Assembly (NCBI GenBank): GCA_023436025.1
Contig: JAEZKX010000266.1
Location: 1 to 7,331, forward strand
DNA: 7,331 nt
Direction: 5' to 3'
Source of the DNA: Pseudomonadota bacterium
GTDB taxonomy: Bacteria; Pseudomonadota; Gammaproteobacteria; Burkholderiales; Burkholderiaceae_C
Positions 1 through 6,415 of this stretch are shown in pieces. The notes under the pieces are model-generated. The model had not been told where the DNA came from, searched no databases, and saw nothing but the letters and a program-made list of their open reading frames with translations. Each line of letters begins with the position of its first letter. The stretch's first letter is position 1. The translations under genes and the position numbers were made by a program.

Positions 1-28
1 GGGTCAAGGGTCAAGGGTCAAGGGTCAA
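1..28. repeat. Tandem 7-bp repeat, four perfect GGGTCAA units
   Basis: Four uninterrupted copies of GGGTCAA start at the first base of the window, so the array may continue beyond the edge. It is followed by degenerate G-rich units (GGGGCGA at 29-35, then GGGGCTA at 36-42) that keep the 7-bp step. It lies about 100 bp downstream of the stop codon of the binding-protein gene. The function is unknown. The strict heptad period and pure tandem arrangement indicate a simple-sequence repeat, possibly variable in copy number, rather than coding sequence. Confidence 0.85.
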
Positions 29-78
29 GGGGCGAGGGGCTAAGCGGAGACAGGGGGCAAGGCGCGAGGTGTTTCCCT

Positions 79-106
79 AGCCTCTAGCCTCCAGCCTCTA
101 GCCCCT
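79..106. repeat. Tandem 7-bp repeat, four AGCCTCT-like units
   Basis: Four successive 7-mers are visible: AGCCTCT, AGCCTCC, AGCCTCT and AGCCCCT. The strand composition is opposite to the G-rich heptads at the window start. The end of this block (TAGCCCCT, 99-106) is an exact reverse complement of AGGGGCTA at 35-42. Transcribed RNA could therefore fold a stem of at least 8 bp around a 56-nt loop. The block starts about 25 bp past the binding-protein stop codon, so it could act as a 3' end structure. No T-tract of a classical terminator follows it. Confidence 0.7.
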
Positions 107-130
107 CCACCGATCAGCCCTGCACCCCGC

Positions 131-1339
131 TCACTTCTTCAGCAGCGTGCACTTGGACTCGGCCACCGTCGTGAAGGCCTGGTCGCCCGGCACCTTGGTC
201 ACCAGCTTGTAGTAGTCCCAGGGCTTGGTCGATTCCTTGGGCGACTTCACCTGGAACAGGTACATGTCGTGGATCATGCGGCCGTCGCCGCGCACGCTGG
301 CGTTCTTGTGATAGAAGTCGTTGTACTTCATGGCCTTCATCTCGGCCATCACCTTGTCCCCGTCGGTGGTGCCGACCTTCTGCACCGCCTTCAGGTAGTT
401 CATGGTCGCCGAGTAGTCGGCGGCCTGCAGCGACGAGGGCATGCGCTTGAACTTGTCGAAGAAGCGCTGCGCGAACTTGCGCGATTCGTCGTCCTGGTTC
501 CAGTACCAGCTGTCGGCCACCTGCAGGCCTTCGGCGTTGGCCACGCCCACCGCGTGCACGTCGTTCAGGAACACCAGCAGGCCCGCGACCTTCATCGACT
601 TGTTGATGCCGAATTCCTTGGCGGCCTTCATCGCGTTGACGGTGTCGCCGCCGGCGTTGGCCATGGCCAGGATGTCGGCCTTGGAGCTTTGCGCCTGCAG
701 CAGGAAGGACGAGAAGTCGGAGGCGTTCAGCGGGTGGCGCACCGAGCCCACCACCGTGCCGCCGTTGGCCTTGACGATGTTGGAGGCGTCGGATTCCAGC
801 GAGTGGCCGAAGGCATAGTCGGCGGTCAGGAAGTACCACTTCTTGGAGCCCGCCTTGATCAGCGCGCTGCCGCCCACCTTGGCCAGCGCCACCGTGTCGT
901 AGGCGTAGTGAATGGTGTAGGGCGAGCAGTCCTCGTTGGTCAGGCGGGCGGAGCCGGCGCCGATGGAGATGAAGGGACGCTTCTTCTCCTTGGCGATGCC
1001 GGCCATGGCCAGGTTGGTGCCGGAGCTCGTGCCACCCACCAGCATGGCCAGGTTCTGGCTGTCGATCCACTCGCGCGCCTTGGAGGCGGCGACGTCGGCC
1101 TTGTTCTGGTGGTCGGCGGTCAGCACCTCGATCGGGCGGTTCAGCACCTTGCCGCCGAAGTCCTGCACCGCCCACTTGATCATCTCGGCGCCGGCGGGAC
1201 CGTCGATGTCGGCATAGAGGCTCGACATGTCGGTGACGAAGCCGATGCGCACCGGGCCCGACTGGTCCTGTGCGAAGGCGCCGCTGGCGCCGAAGCCGAC
1301 GGCCATGGCGGCCACGAGGGTCTTGATCTTGCTATCCAC
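131..1339 (-). CDS. ABC transporter periplasmic substrate-binding protein (LivK-like, Peripla_BP_6 type)
   Basis: This is the soluble periplasmic receptor of a branched-chain-amino-acid-type (HAAT) importer. It would capture a small ligand and deliver it to the membrane permeases. About 402 residues match the usual family size. A Sec signal peptide is visible: a Lys-containing start, a hydrophobic stretch (LVAAMAVGFGASG) and an AFA cleavage site before QDQSG. The mature part opens with the type-1 periplasmic binding fold pattern (VRIGFVTDMSSLYADIDG) followed by DHQNKADVAASKAREW. The mature protein has only two cysteines (NEDCSPY and the C-terminal ESKCTLL), which may form a disulfide. I chose the GTG at 1339-1337 because AAGGAG (1345-1350) sits five bases upstream. 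The GTG two codons earlier (1345) overlaps that ribosome site. The gene follows the LivF-like ATPase after about 30 bp and is probably the last visible gene of its operon. The ligand cannot be assigned: related subfamilies bind branched-chain amino acids, amides or aromatic acids. Confidence 0.9.
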   Translation of the reverse strand: MDSKIKTLVAAMAVGFGASGAFAQDQSGPVRIGFVTDMSSLYADIDGPAGAEMIKWAVQDFGGKVLNRPIEVLTADHQNKADVAASKAREWIDSQNLAMLVGGTSSGTNLAMAGIAKEKKRPFISIGAGSARLTNEDCSPYTIHYAYDTVALAKVGGSALIKAGSKKWYFLTADYAFGHSLESDASNIVKANGGTVVGSVRHPLNASDFSSFLLQAQSSKADILAMANAGGDTVNAMKAAKEFGINKSMKVAGLLVFLNDVHAVGVANAEGLQVADSWYWNQDDESRKFAQRFFDKFKRMPSSLQAADYSATMNYLKAVQKVGTTDGDKVMAEMKAMKYNDFYHKNASVRGDGRMIHDMYLFQVKSPKESTKPWDYYKLVTKVPGDQAFTTVAESKCTLLKK

Positions 1340-1344
1340 GGTCA

Positions 1345-1350
1345 CTCCTT
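1345..1350 (-). promoter_or_regulatory. Ribosome binding site AAGGAG deciding the GTG start of the binding-protein gene
   Basis: The minus strand reads AAGGAG, then a five-base spacer (TGACC), then GTG at 1339-1337. This is near-ideal Shine-Dalgarno geometry. The upstream alternative GTG at 1345-1343 begins inside the site and would have no properly spaced ribosome site. The start used here is therefore two codons shorter than the longest open frame. Confidence 0.75.
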
Positions 1351-1369
1351 CAGTTGAAGCTTGCTGCTG

Positions 1370-2074
1370 TCACACGCCCAGGTATTCCTGGAGCATTTCC
1401 TTGTTGGCCTGCAACTCGTGCTGCGCGAACTCGCGCACGATCTTCCCGTGCTCCATCACGTAGAAGCGGTCCGCCAGCGGCGCCGCGAAGCGGAAGTTCT
1501 GCTCCACCAGCACGATCGTGTAGCCCTTGGCCTTGAGGGTGCGGATGGTGTCGGCGAGCTTCTGCACGATCACCGGCGCCAGGCCTTCGGAGATCTCGTC
1601 GAGCAGCAGCAGGCGCGCGCCGGTGCGCAGGATGCGCGCCACCGCCAGCATCTGCTGCTCGCCGCCGGACAGGCGCGTGCCGGGGCTGCCGGCGCGCTCC
1701 TTGAGGTTGGGGAACATGTCGTAGATCTCGGCCACGCTCATGCCGCCCTGGGCCACCGAAGGCGGCAGCAGCAGGTTCTCCTCGGCCGACAGGCTGGCGA
1801 AGATGCCGCGCTCCTCGGGGCAGTAGCCCACGCCCAGGCGGGCGATGCGGTGCGGCGGCAGCTTGATGGTCTCCTGGCCGCGCAGCCGGATGGAGCCGGC
1901 GCGGCGGCCGGTGAGGCCGACGATGGCGCGCATGGTGGTGGTGCGGCCGGCGCCGTTGCGCCCCAGCAGCGACACCACCTCGCCTTCCCGCACGCGCATG
2001 TTCACGCCGTGCAGGACATGCGATTCGCCGTACCAGGCCTGCAGGTTCTCGATGTGCAGCATGTCCTGGGCCAT
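1370..2074 (-). CDS. livF: Branched-chain-type ABC transporter ATPase, LivF-like, with Walker A Lys-to-Arg change
   Basis: This is a cytoplasmic nucleotide-binding subunit that should pair with the LivG-like ATPase to drive a HAAT-family importer. The 234 residues are the normal LivF length. Motifs in order: Walker A-like GRNGAGRTT (residues 38-46), Q-loop region with Glu (CPEERGIF, 85-92), signature LSGGE (135-139), Walker B LLLLDE (155-160), and VEQN (190-193), where the H-loop histidine is Gln as in many LivF proteins. The odd feature is Arg44, where nearly all ABC ATPases have the invariant lysine. The codon is CGC, so a single-base sequencing error from a Lys codon cannot explain it. The rest of the protein is intact, so the gene looks functional or specialised rather than decayed. 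Its ATG overlaps the LivG stop by one base (TGATG), implying translational coupling. A weak AGGGGG ribosome site lies just upstream. The substrate is unknown. Confidence 0.92.
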   Translation of the reverse strand: MAQDMLHIENLQAWYGESHVLHGVNMRVREGEVVSLLGRNGAGRTTTMRAIVGLTGRRAGSIRLRGQETIKLPPHRIARLGVGYCPEERGIFASLSAEENLLLPPSVAQGGMSVAEIYDMFPNLKERAGSPGTRLSGGEQQMLAVARILRTGARLLLLDEISEGLAPVIVQKLADTIRTLKAKGYTIVLVEQNFRFAAPLADRFYVMEHGKIVREFAQHELQANKEMLQEYLGV

Positions 2075-2847
2075 CAGTGCGCCCCCTGCAGTTCGGTGTC
2101 GGCGGCGCCCATGTAGGCTTCGATCACCTGCGGGTTCTTCGAGACCTCCGCATAGGCGCCGTCGGCGATGACGGCGCCGCGTTGCAGCACCGTGATGCGG
2201 TCGGCAATGGACGACACCACGTTCATGTTGTGCTCCACCATCAGGATGGTGCGGCCGGCCGAGATCTTCTTGATGAGCTGAGTGACGCGGCTCACGTCCT
2301 CGTGGCCCATGCCCTGGGTGGGTTCGTCCAGCAGCATCAGTTCGGGCTCCAGCGCCATGGTGGTGGCCAGCTCCAGCGCACGCTTGCGGCCGTAGGGCAG
2401 GTTCACGGTGAGCTCATCCGCGAAATCCTGCAGGTCGACCTCGCGCAGCAGCTCCAGGGCCCGACCGTGCAGCGGGTACAGGGTGCGCTCGGATTTCCAG
2501 AAGTGAAAGGAGGTGCCCAGGTTGCGCTGCAGGGCCGCGCGCACGTTCTCCAGGGCCGTCAGGTGGGGGAACACGGCGGAGATCTGGAAGGAGCGGACGA
2601 TGCCGCGGCGGGCCGTCTGCGCCGGCTTCTCGTGGGTGATGTCCGTGCCGTTGTAGGTGATGGAGCCGCGGGTGGGTGGCAGGAACTTCGTGAGCAGGTT
2701 GAAGAAGGTGGTCTTGCCGGCGCCGTTGGGGCCGATCAGCGCGTGGATGTCGCCACGCCGCACCTTCAGGTTCACGTCGCTGACCGCCACGAAGCCCTTG
2801 AACTCCTTGGTCAGTCCCTGGGTTTCCAGGATGGTCTCTGCGCGCAT
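2074..2847 (-). CDS. livG: Branched-chain-type ABC transporter ATPase, LivG-like
   Basis: This is the second cytoplasmic ATPase subunit of the HAAT-type importer. At 257 residues from the chosen start it matches LivG proteins. Motifs: Walker A GPNGAGKTT (39-47, intact Lys45), Q-loop RSFQ (Gln88), signature LPYGR (150-154, the YG variant typical of LivG but with Arg where Gln is usual), Walker B MLLDE (171-175), and H-loop VEHN (His206). The family insertion between Q-loop and signature is present (around 105-130). I chose the ATG at 2847-2845 because the encoded protein then begins with a standard LivG N-terminus, and GGAG-containing sequence (AAGGAG and GGAGAG) lies just upstream. A longer frame reaching a TTG at 2895 adds 16 basic residues with no ribosome site and is unlikely. 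This is the first gene of the visible livG-livF-binding protein operon. No LivH or LivM permease is in the window. Confidence 0.93.
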   Translation of the reverse strand: MRAETILETQGLTKEFKGFVAVSDVNLKVRRGDIHALIGPNGAGKTTFFNLLTKFLPPTRGSITYNGTDITHEKPAQTARRGIVRSFQISAVFPHLTALENVRAALQRNLGTSFHFWKSERTLYPLHGRALELLREVDLQDFADELTVNLPYGRKRALELATTMALEPELMLLDEPTQGMGHEDVSRVTQLIKKISAGRTILMVEHNMNVVSSIADRITVLQRGAVIADGAYAEVSKNPQVIEAYMGAADTELQGAH

Positions 2848-3101
2848 GTCTCTCCGGGCTCCTTTGCTGCGACTCGTGCAGCGCAAGCTCGCCAATGTAG
2901 AGAGACGTGTTGCGGCGCAGTAAGGGGGTTAGCCCCTACGTGTTTTCGCGGGGCTTCAAGGCCCCGGGCAGGCGCGCGCCGCCGGCGCGATTTCTGGCGC
3001 TGGGGGCGCAAGGGTGCGCACGGGGGAGGACGGCGAAGGGCCGTCGCGCAACTGTCGCGCAGGCGTCAGCGCAACGGCGTCCGGACGACCTTGCAAGCGC
3101 C
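2848..3101. other. Intergenic region between icmF and livG with several short hairpins
   Basis: No convincing gene is present in these 254 bases. Three GC-rich inverted repeats are visible: 2950-2965 (GGGGC/GCCCC, 6-nt loop), 2975-2989 (CGCGCC/GGCGCG, 3-nt loop) and 3029-3045 (GACGGC/GCCGTC, 5-nt loop). The last lies about 55 bases after the icmF stop and could help end its transcript, but none is followed by a T-run on the minus strand. The half nearest livG is less GC-rich and probably carries the livG promoter. A weak -10 candidate, TACATT, is at 2893-2898 on the minus strand, without a convincing -35. Confidence 0.6.
2920..2939. promoter_or_regulatory. Candidate operator: near-palindrome upstream of livG
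   Basis: The plus strand has AGGGG (2923-2927), a five-base centre, and CCCCT (2933-2937). Outer G-C and T-A pairs extend the symmetry to 2920 and 2939 with one unpaired A. It lies 73-92 bases upstream of the livG ATG, in the expected promoter zone. It is flanked by two direct copies of ACGTGTT (2905-2911 and 2938-2944), 33 bp apart, or about three helical turns. This geometry fits a regulator-binding region, but I do not recognise a specific regulator and it could be coincidental. Confidence 0.3.
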
Positions 3102-6100
3102 TTACATGTTGCGCCGGTACTGCCCGCCCACCTCGAACAAGGCGTTGGTGATCTGGCCCAGCGAGCACACGCGCACCGCATCCATCAGCACGGCGAAGAC
3201 GTTGCCTTCGGCCATCGCCGTCTCCTGCAGCTTCCTCAGCATGGCCGGGGCCTGCTCGGCATGGCGGGACTGGAAGTCGCGCAGGCGCTGCAACTGGCTC
3301 TGCTTTTCCTCCTCGGTCGAACGCGCCAGCTCCAGCTTCTGGGGAATGGCATCGCCTTGCGGGTTGCGGAAGGTGTTGACGCCGATGATGGGCAGCTCGC
3401 CGGTGTGCTTGCGCATCTCGTAGTGCATGCTCTCGTCCTGGATGCGCCCGCGCTGGTAGCCGGTCTCCATCGCGCCCAGCACCCCGCCGCGCTCGGCGAT
3501 GCGCTCGAACTCCGCCAGCACCGCCTCCTCCACCAGTTCGGTGAGCTCGTCGATAATGAAGGCGCCCTGGTTGGGGTTCTCGTTCTTCGCCAGGCCCCAC
3601 TCGCGGTTGATTACCAGCTGGATGGCCATGGCGCGGCGCACGCTCTCCTCGGTGGGGGTGGTGATCGCCTCGTCGTAGGCATTGGTGTGCAGCGAATTGC
3701 AGTTGTCGTAGACGGCGATCAGCGCCTGCAGCGTGGTGCGGATGTCGTTGAAGGCGATCTCCTGCGCATGCAGGCTGCGCCCGGAGGTCTGCACGTGGTA
3801 CTTCAGCTTCTGGCTGCGCTCGTTGGCGCCGTACTTCTCCTTCATCGCCACCGCCCAGATGCGGCGCGCCACGCGGCCGAGCACCGTGTACTCCGGGTCC
3901 ATGCCGTTGCTGAAGAAGAAAGACAGGTTGGGCGCGAAGTCGTCGATGTGCATCCCGCGCGCGAGATAGGCCTCGACGAAGGTGAAGCCGTTGGACAGCG
4001 TGAAGGCCAGCTGCGAGATCGGGTTGGCGCCTGCTTCGGCGATGTGGTAGCCGGAGATGGACACCGAGTAGAAGTTGCGCACGTCGTGCTCGACGAAGTA
4101 CTGGGCGACGTCGCCCATGACCTTGAGCGAGAACTCGGTGGAGAAGATGCAGGTGTTCTGGCCCTGGTCCTCCTTGAGGATGTCGGCCTGCACCGTGCCG
4201 CGCACGCTGGCCAGCACCCAGGCGCGGATCTCGGCGGCTTCGGCCGGCGTCGGCGCGCGGCCGTGTTCGGCGGCGAACTGCTCCAGCTTCTGGTCGATGG
4301 CGGTGTTCATGAACATCGCCAGGATGGTCGGCGCCGGGCCGTTGATCGTCATCGACACGGAAGTCGCCGGGTCGCACAGGTCGAAGCCCGCGTACAGCAC
4401 CTTCATGTCGTCCAGCGTGGCGATGGACACGCCCGAGTTGCCGACCTTGCCGTAGATGTCGGGGCGCAGGTCGGGGTCGTTGCCGTACAGCGTGACCGAG
4501 TCGAAGGCGGTGGACAGCCGCTTGGCCGGCATGCCGGCCGACAGCAGCTTGAAGCGCCGGTTGGTGCGGAAGGGGTCGCCTTCGCCGGCGAACATGCGGG
4601 TGGGGTCTTCGTTCTCGCGCTTGAAGGGGAACACGCCGGCGGTGTAGGGAAAGCGGCCCGGCACGTTCTCCAGCATCAGCCACTGCAGGATCTCGCCGTG
4701 GTCCTCGTAGCGCGGCAGGGCGACCTTGCGGATGGGGGTGCCCGAGAGCGTCTGGGTCGTGAGCGCCGTGCGGATCTCGCGCTCGCGCACCTGCACCACG
4801 TATTCGTCGCCGCCATAGGCCTGCTGCAGCTCGGGCCACTCCTTGAGCAGGTGCAGCGCCTCGCGGTCCATGCGCGCCAGGCGCTGGGCGGCCAGGTCCA
4901 GCGTGGCTTCGGCGGCCGGCGCCCGGCCGGGCTTGCCGATCTTGAGCATGCGCGCGGCTGCCTGCAACTGCTGCACCTCGCGCGCCAGCGTGGCCTGCTC
5001 GCGCGCCTTGCGCTTGTAGCCGCGCACCGTGTCGGCGATCTCGGCCAGGTAGCGCGTGCGCGCGGGCGGCACGATGGGCGTCTGGTGGGTGCTGTGGCGC
5101 ACGTCCACGCGCGGCAGGCGGCCGTCCTGCAGGCCCAGGCCAAGTTGCGCCAGCCGCGGCTTCAGGGCCTGGTACAGCGCGGTCACGCCGTCGTCGTTGA
5201 AGCGCGCGGCCATGGTGCCGAACACCGGCATGTCGTCCGGGCGCTGGCCGAAGGCCTCGCGGTTGCGCTGCACCTGCTTGGCGACGTCGCGCAAGGCGTC
5301 GGCCGCACCCTTGCGGTCGAACTTGTTGATGGCCACGAACTCGGCGAAGTCCAGCATGTCGATCTTCTCGAGCTGGCTGGCGGCGCCGAACTCCGGCGTC
5401 ATCACGTACAGCGGGATGTCCACATGCGGCACGATGGCGGCGTCGCCCTGGCCGATCCCCGATGTCTCGACGATCACCAGGTCGAAGCAGGCGGCCTTGC
5501 AGGCGGCCACCACGTCGGGCAGCGCCGCCGAGATCTCGCTGCCGAAGTCGCGCGTGGCCAGCGAGCGCATGTACACGCGCGGCCCCGCGCTCCACGGGCC
5601 GATGGCGTTCATGCGGATGCGGTCGCCCAGCAGCGCACCGCCGCTCTTGCGCCGCGAGGGGTCGATGGAGACGATGGCGATGCGCAGTGCGTCGTCCTGG
5701 TCCAGGCGCAGGCGGCGCACCAGTTCGTCGGTGAGCGAGGACTTGCCGGCGCCGCCGGTGCCGGTGATGCCGAGGACGGGCACGTGCCGGGTGGCGGCTG
5801 CGCTCCTCACCGCCTGCACCAGCGCCGGGTCGGCCGCGCCGCCCTCGATCGCGGTGATCAGCTGGGCCAGCGCGCGCCAGTTCGGTTCGCCATGGCCCTG
5901 GATGGCCTGCAGCGCGCGCGGCGCGTGCGGCGCCAGGTCCTGGTCGCAGCGCATCACCATTTCGCCGATCATGCCGGGCAGGCCCATCTTCTGGCCGTCC
6001 TCGGGGCTGTAGATGCGCGCCACGCCATAGTCCTGCAGCTCGCGGATCTCCTCCGGCACGATCACGCCGCCGCCGCCGCCGAACACCTGGATGTGCGCGC

Positions 6101-6395
6101 CGCCGCGTTCCTTCAGCAGGTCCACCATGTACTTGAAGTACTCGACGTGGCCGCCCTGGTAGGAGCTGATGGCGATGCCCTGCACGTCTTCCTGCAGCGC
6201 GGCGGTGACGACCTCGTCGACGCTCCTGTTGTGGCCCAGGTGGATCACCTCGGCGCCCATGGACTGCAGGATGCGCCGCATGATGTTGATGGCCGCGTCG
6301 TGGCCGTCGAACAGGCTCGCGGCGGTGACGAAGCGCACCTTGTGCGTCGGGCGGTAGCTGGCCAGGGCCTTGTACTCGGCGGAAAGATCGGTCAT
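3102..6395 (-). CDS. icmF: IcmF, fused isobutyryl-CoA mutase (B12 domain + G-protein chaperone + mutase)
   Basis: This is an adenosylcobalamin-dependent mutase that interconverts isobutyryl-CoA and n-butyryl-CoA in the cytoplasm. Known family members also isomerise isovaleryl-CoA/pivalyl-CoA weakly. Its 1097 residues are the full IcmF length. Domain order: B12-binding (about 20-150) with the DxHxxG-like cobalt-ligand motif DGHDAA (His32) and GGGG near 106-110; MeaB-like GTPase (about 200-415) with Walker A GTGGAGKS (212-219), IDPSRR (244-249), VETSGIGQGD (309-318) and the guanine-specificity motif NKFD (357-360); a helical linker (about 416-560); and the mutase barrel (about 560-1097) with SISGYHIAEAGANP (779-792). 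By alignment from memory, the substrate pocket carries Phe602 and Gln746. These match the Phe/Gln pair of Cupriavidus IcmF rather than the Tyr/Arg pair of methylmalonyl-CoA mutase. The ATG at 6395 has GGAGA six bases upstream. An operator-like palindrome lies just ahead. No frameshift or missing motif is seen. Confidence 0.97.
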   Translation of the reverse strand: MTDLSAEYKALASYRPTHKVRFVTAASLFDGHDAAINIMRRILQSMGAEVIHLGHNRSVDEVVTAALQEDVQGIAISSYQGGHVEYFKYMVDLLKERGGAHIQVFGGGGGVIVPEEIRELQDYGVARIYSPEDGQKMGLPGMIGEMVMRCDQDLAPHAPRALQAIQGHGEPNWRALAQLITAIEGGAADPALVQAVRSAAATRHVPVLGITGTGGAGKSSLTDELVRRLRLDQDDALRIAIVSIDPSRRKSGGALLGDRIRMNAIGPWSAGPRVYMRSLATRDFGSEISAALPDVVAACKAACFDLVIVETSGIGQGDAAIVPHVDIPLYVMTPEFGAASQLEKIDMLDFAEFVAINKFDRKGAADALRDVAKQVQRNREAFGQRPDDMPVFGTMAARFNDDGVTALYQALKPRLAQLGLGLQDGRLPRVDVRHSTHQTPIVPPARTRYLAEIADTVRGYKRKAREQATLAREVQQLQAAARMLKIGKPGRAPAAEATLDLAAQRLARMDREALHLLKEWPELQQAYGGDEYVVQVREREIRTALTTQTLSGTPIRKVALPRYEDHGEILQWLMLENVPGRFPYTAGVFPFKRENEDPTRMFAGEGDPFRTNRRFKLLSAGMPAKRLSTAFDSVTLYGNDPDLRPDIYGKVGNSGVSIATLDDMKVLYAGFDLCDPATSVSMTINGPAPTILAMFMNTAIDQKLEQFAAEHGRAPTPAEAAEIRAWVLASVRGTVQADILKEDQGQNTCIFSTEFSLKVMGDVAQYFVEHDVRNFYSVSISGYHIAEAGANPISQLAFTLSNGFTFVEAYLARGMHIDDFAPNLSFFFSNGMDPEYTVLGRVARRIWAVAMKEKYGANERSQKLKYHVQTSGRSLHAQEIAFNDIRTTLQALIAVYDNCNSLHTNAYDEAITTPTEESVRRAMAIQLVINREWGLAKNENPNQGAFIIDELTELVEEAVLAEFERIAERGGVLGAMETGYQRGRIQDESMHYEMRKHTGELPIIGVNTFRNPQGDAIPQKLELARSTEEEKQSQLQRLRDFQSRHAEQAPAMLRKLQETAMAEGNVFAVLMDAVRVCSLGQITNALFEVGGQYRRNM

Positions 6396-6400
6396 GCGGG

Positions 6401-6405
6401 TCTCC
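6401..6405 (-). promoter_or_regulatory. icmF: Ribosome binding site of icmF
   Basis: The minus strand reads GGAGA followed by five bases and then ATG. The site lies in the loop of a possible small hairpin, GCGGG/CCCGC (6396-6414), in the short leader. It supports the ATG at 6395 as the true start. Confidence 0.6.
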
Positions 6406-6415
6406 GGAGCCCGCT

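Noticed and set aside
1..106. CRISPR array or insertion-sequence end
   Set aside because: The repeats are 7 bp and directly tandem without spacers, unlike CRISPR. No transposase fragment, terminal inverted repeat or target duplication is visible.
269..1357. A 362-codon plus-strand frame opposite the binding-protein gene
   Set aside because: It is antisense to a well-supported periplasmic binding protein. The product is rich in His, Val and Gly with no domain and no ribosome site.
2848..2895. N-terminal extension of LivG from a TTG start
   Set aside because: The 16 extra residues are not LivG-like and no ribosome site precedes the TTG. The ATG at 2847 has GGAG-containing sequence and gives a normal LivG N-terminus.
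2811..3011. A 66-codon minus-strand frame in the icmF-livG gap
   Set aside because: The composition is Arg/Pro/Ala-rich, there is no ribosome site or motif, and it overlaps the livG start and the probable promoter region.
3029..3045. Intrinsic terminator of icmF
   Set aside because: The 6-bp stem with 5-nt loop is followed by C-rich rather than T-rich sequence on the minus strand, so it is kept only as a note in the intergenic entry.
2956..5595. An 879-codon minus-strand frame inside icmF
   Set aside because: It overlaps icmF out of frame. The product is Arg/Ala/Gly/Pro-rich with no motifs, whereas the icmF frame has every expected domain.
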